DNA from: Mariniphaga sp964624645
Lineage (GTDB): Bacteria; Bacteroidota; Bacteroidia; Bacteroidales; Prolixibacteraceae
Reading direction: 5' to 3'
Length of the DNA stretch: 11,366 nt
Assembly (NCBI GenBank): GCA_964624645.1
Contig: CAZVAD010000092.1
Location: 1-11,366, forward strand
Under the pieces are notes generated by a model. The model was not told where the DNA came from. It saw nothing but the letters and a program-made list of their open reading frames with translations, and did no database searches. A program made the position numbers and the translations under genes. Shown piece by piece: positions 6,911 through 11,366 of the stretch; the stretch's first letter is position 1; every line of letters starts with the position of its first letter.

Positions 6911-8167
6911 ATGAACGCACGAGAACAGTTTTTAAAAACTATAAATCACCAACAACCTGAGCGGATTGTGCTGGATTTAGGCGCTACCAGCGTAACTGGC
7001 ATTCACATCAGGGCGCTGTCAAAGCTGAGAAGGCATTTCGGATTACAAAGGAAGCCCCTCCGTGTGATTGACCCCTTTCAAATGTCGGGTGATGTGGATT
7101 GGGAACTTATTGACCCGGTGGGTATTGACGTGGTTGGGGTATGCTGTAAAAACAACATATTCGGATTTCACAATCAGGCGCCGTTTAAGGAGTGGAAAAC
7201 CCCCTGGCGGCAGCGGGTAATGGTCCCCATGGGGTTTCATGTTACTTCCGATGAGAAGGGCGACATTCTCATGTATCCAGAAGGCGACACCACCTTTCCT
7301 CCTGCTGCTAAAATGCCGGCGGCGGGTTTTGCTTTTGAAGCCATCAACAGGCAGGGGCCGGTTAATGAGGAGGAGCTGAATGCTGACGATAATCTGGAAG
7401 AGTTCGGGTTAGTTGATGAGAAGGAGTTGGAGCACTGGCGCACTGCGGTCAACAGGGCTTTTGCCTCTGGAAAGGCTGTGGTGGCAACGTTTAACGGCAC
7501 TTCGCTGGGAAATCCCGCGCAGATACCCGGCATGAAACTCCGCCGCCCTAAAGGAATCCGGGACATAAAGCTGTGGCAGAAATATGTTGCCGCGAAACCT
7601 GACTTTATCCGAAAGATTTTTGACCGCCAGAGTGAAATCGCCATTGAAAACATGAAACGGATTTTTGCCGTTACCGGAGACAAAATCAATGCGGTATTTC
7701 TCTGCGGCACTGACTTTGGCCCACCTGAATTTTCTTATTCTCCCGGGCAATTTGATGAAATCTGGCTGCCCTATTACAAAAAAATGAATGACTGGATCCA
7801 TGAGAATACCTCGTGGAAAACCTTTAAACATTCCGGGGGAATGAACGAAGGATATCCTGAGAAATTCATTGAAGCAGGATTTGATATTATCAATCCTGCT
7901 CCGGTCAAAGAATCAGGACTCGATCCCAAAAAGCTGAAGGAAAAATATGGGCGGAGTCTGGTTTTTTGGGGCGGAGGGGTGGATACCAAAGAAACACTGC
8001 CTTTCGGAACACCCGGACAGGTACGTGAAGAGGTGTTGCGCAACAGTGAGGCTTATTCAAAAAACGGTGGTTTCATTTTCAGCGCTGCGCATAATATTCC
8101 GGCCAATACGCCGGTGGAAAACATTGTAGCCATGCTGAAAGCCGTCCGGGAATTTAACGGAAAGTAA
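6911..8167 (+). CDS. Uroporphyrinogen decarboxylase (URO-D)/MtaA-superfamily protein
   Basis: A 418-residue cytoplasmic TIM-barrel protein of the URO-D superfamily, which includes heme-pathway decarboxylases and corrinoid methyltransferases such as MtaA and CmuA. The opening MNAREQFLKTINHQQPER is typical. The C-terminal half has KHSGG (H307), FDIINP, the glycine-rich FWGGGVD and the closing SAAHNIPANTPVENI. Zinc-dependent MtaA-type methyltransferases use His-x-Cys plus a later Cys; here the matching positions are H307-S-G309 and H394, so the two Cys ligands are missing. The N-terminus also lacks the short-chain heme-enzyme pattern, so it is unlikely to be HemE. Such proteins are common in glycan-degrading Bacteroidetes and Planctomycetes and mostly have no known reaction. 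It is followed 62 bp later by the fucosidase on the same strand with no terminator seen between them, which suggests co-transcription and perhaps a sugar-linked role (inference). Confidence 0.88.
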   Translation: MNAREQFLKTINHQQPERIVLDLGATSVTGIHIRALSKLRRHFGLQRKPLRVIDPFQMSGDVDWELIDPVGIDVVGVCCKNNIFGFHNQAPFKEWKTPWRQRVMVPMGFHVTSDEKGDILMYPEGDTTFPPAAKMPAAGFAFEAINRQGPVNEEELNADDNLEEFGLVDEKELEHWRTAVNRAFASGKAVVATFNGTSLGNPAQIPGMKLRRPKGIRDIKLWQKYVAAKPDFIRKIFDRQSEIAIENMKRIFAVTGDKINAVFLCGTDFGPPEFSYSPGQFDEIWLPYYKKMNDWIHENTSWKTFKHSGGMNEGYPEKFIEAGFDIINPAPVKESGLDPKKLKEKYGRSLVFWGGGVDTKETLPFGTPGQVREEVLRNSEAYSKNGGFIFSAAHNIPANTPVENIVAMLKAVREFNGK

Positions 8168-8229
8168 AAGACAGCCATTTGTTTACTGATATTTTGATTT
8201 CATAAAAACAAGTTTAAAAACCATTTCCG

Positions 8230-9606
8230 ATGAAAAAAATCTTTATTCCGCTTTTTCTTTTGCTTATTACTTTTTGTTCAGCAGCTCAAAAGTATCAGCC
8301 AACCTGGGAATCCATTGACAGTCGTCCGGTGCCGGGCTGGTTTGAAGATGTGAAATTTGGCATTTTCATTCACTGGGGCGTATATTCCGTGCCTGCATGG
8401 GCGCCTGCCGATGCCGACATCGGTATTTACGCCAAATATGCGGAATGGTACTGGTGGCGGAGCAATGAAGAGAGCAAAGCCGGAAAGCTGTTCCGGGAAT
8501 ATCATAACAATATGTATGGTGCAGATTTTCAGTATCAGGATTTTGCCCCCCTGTGGAAAGCGCAGCATTTTGAGCCGGAAAAATGGGCAGAACTCTTCAA
8601 AAAGGCAGGCGCAAAATATGTTGTGCTCACATCGAAGCATCACGAAGGTTTTGCTCTCTGGCCCAGCGAACACAGCTGGAACTGGAACAGCATGGATATC
8701 GGCCCGCACCGCGACATTTGCGGCGACCTGACCCAGGCCGTCAAAGATGCCGGCCTGCGCATGGGATTTTATTATTCGCTTTATGAATGGTATAATCCCC
8801 TGTACCTCAATGACCCGGATAAATATGTTGACCAGCATATGATTCCCCAGATGAAAGACCTGGTGAACCGCTACGAACCGGACATTGTGTGGCCTGACGG
8901 CGAATGGGCATACCCCAGTGAAAAATGGAAAAGCACCGAATTTCTGGCATGGCTCTACAATGAATCGCCTGTGAAAGACCATGTTTGCGTCAACGACCGC
9001 TGGGGAAAAGAGACCCGCGGAGTGCACGGCGGGTATTTCACCACGGAATACGACTCAAAGCACGGCCCGCAAGGTGCGGATAAAATCATACGCCCGACGG
9101 AAGAGTGCCGCGGAATTGGAAACTCATTTGGCTACAATCAGGTGGAAGACCTGAGCCACTATATGACGTCAGATGCATTGATAGGTATGCTGATTGCTAA
9201 AGTTGCCGCCGGAGGAAACCTTCTGCTCAATGTTGGCCCGACAGCCGACGGGCGCATTCCGGTCATCCAGCAGCAACGCCTGCTGGATATTGGCAAATGG
9301 CTGGACGTCAACGGAGAGGCCATATATGAAACACGAAAATGGGAAGGGGCGGAAGCTAATGAAACCGGACAGGTATTTTTCACCAAAAAGGGAAACGATC
9401 TTTACGTGCTCTGCACTGAATTCCCGGAAAGCCCGATTGAAATAAAAGGGATAAGTAAAAACGGAAAAGTCTCCCTGCTCGGGTTCAACGGGAAAATCGT
9501 TTCAAGAAAAACAGGAAACCGGCTTGTCATCAATCCGCCGTCGCTGACGGTATTGGATAGTCCCGGCTCCTATGCCTGGGTGTTTAAAATTGAGAATATA
9601 TTGTAG
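8230..9606 (+). CDS. Secreted alpha-L-fucosidase, glycoside hydrolase family 29
   Basis: Removes terminal alpha-L-fucose from glycans by a retaining mechanism. The 458-residue protein has a signal peptide (KK, then a hydrophobic stretch at about 4-17, with a likely signal peptidase I site near CSA-AQ). The Cys before the site is preceded by Phe and does not form a lipobox, so it is probably periplasmic or secreted. The catalytic barrel runs from about 35 to 355. Family motifs are WFEDVKFGIFIHWG with H48, LTSKHHEGFALW with H137 and H138 (fucose binding), the nucleophile D223 in VWPDGEW, and NLLLNVGPTADG at 330-341. E291 or E292 in the TEECRGIG segment is the candidate acid/base. The last 90 residues or so form the usual beta-sandwich domain. 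Length is normal and nothing is missing. It lies downstream of the UroD-like gene and upstream of the hexokinase, consistent with glycan use. Confidence 0.96.
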   Translation: MKKIFIPLFLLLITFCSAAQKYQPTWESIDSRPVPGWFEDVKFGIFIHWGVYSVPAWAPADADIGIYAKYAEWYWWRSNEESKAGKLFREYHNNMYGADFQYQDFAPLWKAQHFEPEKWAELFKKAGAKYVVLTSKHHEGFALWPSEHSWNWNSMDIGPHRDICGDLTQAVKDAGLRMGFYYSLYEWYNPLYLNDPDKYVDQHMIPQMKDLVNRYEPDIVWPDGEWAYPSEKWKSTEFLAWLYNESPVKDHVCVNDRWGKETRGVHGGYFTTEYDSKHGPQGADKIIRPTEECRGIGNSFGYNQVEDLSHYMTSDALIGMLIAKVAAGGNLLLNVGPTADGRIPVIQQQRLLDIGKWLDVNGEAIYETRKWEGAEANETGQVFFTKKGNDLYVLCTEFPESPIEIKGISKNGKVSLLGFNGKIVSRKTGNRLVINPPSLTVLDSPGSYAWVFKIENIL

Positions 9607-9692
9607 GAGCTTCAGGGATTTTACTTATTTTGCAACGGAATATTCAACACAAAAAATAAAGCAAAAATTCATTTAAAAAAGTAAAAGTAGTT

Positions 9693-10976
9693 ATGAGCAA
9701 GACAAAAGAATTCATTAAAAAACACAAAATTGCATCCTCAGAAATTGACATCAAGTTCATTGCTGATGATTTCATTTCTGAAATGAATCTCGGCCTCGAA
9801 GGAAAACCGGGTTCTTTGCAGATGATTCCCACCTACATTGGCGCCGAGGGAAAAATCACCCCCAACGAACCGGTTGTGGCAATTGATGCGGGCGGAACCA
9901 ATTTCAGGGCAGTGAAAATGTATTTCGACAACGAAATGCAACTCGTGACAGAAAACCTGCAGCAACGGAAAATGCCGGCTATTGATGAGGAGTTGTCCAA
10001 CAAGGAGTTTTTCGCCACGCTGGCAGCCTATCTCACCAGCTACACCGATGTTTCCGATAAAATCGGCTTCTGCTTTTCTTATGCGGTTGAAATTTATCCC
10101 GACAAGGACGGTAAACTTCTGGAATGGAGCAAGGAAGTGAAAGCTCCGGAAGTTATCGGGCAAATGGTAGGTAAAAATCTGCTGGAAGCAATGGGAACCC
10201 CTGAAAAAAAGATTGTGCTGATGAATGATACTGTCTCCACATTGCTTGCCGGACAGGCCGCCACTGCAGGACGCAAATTTGATACCTATATCGGTTTCAT
10301 TCTGGGAACGGGAACAAATGCGTGCTACATTGAGCAAAATAAAAATATCACAAAAACTCCGGGTCTGAAAGCAGGCGAAGCCCAGATTATCAATATCGAA
10401 ACGGGCAATTTCAATCTCATGCCCCGCTCGGATATCGACATTGCTTTTGATAACACGACAAAACTTCCGGGACGTTATACTTTTGAAAAAATGATTGCAG
10501 GGGGTTACTTTGGCGGACTTTGCACTACAGCACTCAAAATGGCGGCGGAAGAGGATATATTCAGCGCTGAAACCAAGGTGAAAATGAAAAATATTGGCGA
10601 ACTCACTTCCGAAGAAGTGAACAAGTTCGTTTGCGGGATTGATTTGCCGTCAAATATTTTGTCCACGGTTTTGATTACTGAAGACGACAAAAAAGCAGCC
10701 TCCGAAATCATCAATACTCTGATTCAGCGCGCTGCAAAACTGACTGCTGCCAGTCTGGCCGCTGTGATTCTGAAAACAGACAAGGCAAAAACTGCCGACA
10801 AGCCCGTGTTGATGACTATTGAAGGAACCACATTCTACAAAATGAACAACTTCCAGGTGATGTTTGAGTCATTCCTGCAAGGGTTCCTCTCAGGCGAAAA
10901 TCGCCGTTATTATGAAATTGTGGAAGTACCGAATTCCAGTCTTATCGGCGCGGGAATTGCCGCAATTGTGAATTAA
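9693..10976 (+). CDS. Hexokinase, eukaryotic-type (hexokinase family)
   Basis: Phosphorylates glucose or related hexoses with ATP at the entry of glycolysis; cytoplasmic, no signal peptide. At 427 residues it is the size of one eukaryotic hexokinase unit, much longer than typical bacterial glucokinases or ROK kinases. Features in order: LQMIPTYI (43-49 region, cf. MLPT in eukaryotic enzymes), the ATP phosphate loop DAGGTNFRAV at 65-74, the sugar-binding GFCFSY at 125-130, NDTVSTLLAG with catalytic base D179, the LGTGTNACYIE loop at 204-214, FEKMIAGGYFGGL at 264-276, and the C-terminal adenosine motif SSLIGAGIAAIV. This family is established in Bacteroidetes, including Bacteroides species. It lies 86 bp after the fucosidase on the same strand; the gap is AT-rich and shows no clear -7 box or terminator, so read-through or an own promoter are both possible. 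The ATG at 9693 keeps the family's helical N-terminus. Confidence 0.95.
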   Translation: MSKTKEFIKKHKIASSEIDIKFIADDFISEMNLGLEGKPGSLQMIPTYIGAEGKITPNEPVVAIDAGGTNFRAVKMYFDNEMQLVTENLQQRKMPAIDEELSNKEFFATLAAYLTSYTDVSDKIGFCFSYAVEIYPDKDGKLLEWSKEVKAPEVIGQMVGKNLLEAMGTPEKKIVLMNDTVSTLLAGQAATAGRKFDTYIGFILGTGTNACYIEQNKNITKTPGLKAGEAQIINIETGNFNLMPRSDIDIAFDNTTKLPGRYTFEKMIAGGYFGGLCTTALKMAAEEDIFSAETKVKMKNIGELTSEEVNKFVCGIDLPSNILSTVLITEDDKKAASEIINTLIQRAAKLTAASLAAVILKTDKAKTADKPVLMTIEGTTFYKMNNFQVMFESFLQGFLSGENRRYYEIVEVPNSSLIGAGIAAIVN

Positions 10977-11366
10977 GCAACGGTTGGATTAATAGAGAAG
11001 AGGAGAAATCCGTACTTGTTTTCCGGCGATAAATCGCTGTAAAACTGCGACTGCTGGTTTCTCCTTTTTTTATTGCCTGACGTATTCTTTGAAATACTTC
11101 TCATCAGAATAAAGGGCAATTCCGACCAGTTATAGAATGGTTCCTCCGGGTTGGGTAAAGCGCCACGCATACGTGTAGTGCATTTAAAATGATATTCAAC
11201 CCATCTTCTTTCGATACGATTTCTTCAATAACACACTTTTTGGGACAGTACCCTGAATGAAGAAGTATTAAAAACGTGCATCACTCCTGCGATTTTTTGT
11301 GTAATTACATGTACCTGAACAACTTCAGAAAAAGTCGTTAAAGTCAGTCGGCGTTTTGTTTTTTTC
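10977..11366. other. 390-bp gene-free stretch at the right edge
   Basis: Apart from the candidate terminator at 11001-11071 I see no supported gene on either strand. Short frames exist, for example minus strand 10973-11170, but they cross the terminator and show no domain or coding character. A segment at 11234-11253 (cacactttttgggacagta plus c) is reminiscent of insertion-sequence ends, but no second end or transposase is in view. The feature that follows lies outside the window. Confidence 0.55.
11001..11071 (+). terminator. Candidate terminator with nested hairpin after the hexokinase gene
   Basis: Outer arms AGGAGAAA (11001-11008) and TTTCTCCT (11058-11065) are perfectly complementary, and T residues continue to 11071. 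The 49-base interior has its own hairpin, GCGA (11026-11029) with TCGC (11034-11037) around a TAAA loop. It starts 24 bases after the hexokinase stop. The short outer stem and large interior make it less certain than a simple terminator; a structured regulatory RNA is a remote alternative. Confidence 0.55.

Noticed and set aside
8278..9027. Long minus-strand open frame inside the fucosidase gene
   Set aside because: It is the antisense shadow of a clear GH29 gene and has no recognisable protein motif.
10973..11170. Minus-strand open frame of 65 codons after the hexokinase
   Set aside because: It runs through the candidate terminator and overlaps the hexokinase stop; the translation shows no domain or family resemblance.

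Overview
The window looks like a piece of a Bacteroidetes (Bacteroidota) chromosome of moderate GC content, perhaps from a marine or anoxic-environment lineage such as Marinilabiliales; that finer placement is inference. The grounds are Bacteroidetes-type -7 boxes (TAnnTTTG) in front of genes, mostly weak or absent Shine-Dalgarno sequences, AT-rich intergenic stretches, a MetRS with a KISTS-type signature, and a gene set of family S1 sulfatase, GH29 alpha-L-fucosidase, UroD-like protein and eukaryotic-type hexokinase.

Layout. (1) 2-1445, plus: a lipoprotein S1 sulfatase, cut by the left window edge and broken by a one-base frameshift in an A run at 720-724. (2) 1494-2153, minus: an HAD phosphatase of the phosphoglycolate phosphatase type, convergent with the sulfatase. 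(3) 2308-4341, plus: metG, divergent from the HAD gene, with a -7 box at 2255-2262. (4) 4342-4682: a gene-free stretch with an imperfect hairpin and a perfect 11+4+11 bp AT-rich palindrome just upstream of the next gene. (5) 4683-6593, plus: a 636-residue exported, membrane-anchored multicopper protein built as NirK-like double cupredoxin plus an amicyanin-like cupredoxin plus a C-terminal membrane anchor, closed by a strong intrinsic terminator at 6616-6663. (6) 6911-8167 and 8230-9606, plus: a UroD/MtaA-superfamily protein followed 62 bp later by a secreted GH29 alpha-L-fucosidase, possibly one transcript. (7) 9693-10976, plus: a eukaryotic-type hexokinase, followed by a candidate terminator with a nested hairpin. 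(8) 10977-11366: no convincing gene.

How the genes fit together. Sulfatase, fucosidase and hexokinase share a carbohydrate theme: desulfation, defucosylation and sugar phosphorylation. They are spread among housekeeping genes and no SusC/SusD pair is visible, so this is not a classical polysaccharide-utilisation locus. The most unusual gene is the multicopper protein. It keeps the histidines expected of a NirK type-2 copper site and the C-terminal blue-copper ligands, but it has Ser where the catalytic Asp of NirK should be and Gln where the axial Met of the type-1 copper should be. It may be a divergent nitrite reductase fed by its own fused electron donor, or a redox enzyme of another function. 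No CRISPR array, tRNA, rRNA or intact mobile element was seen.
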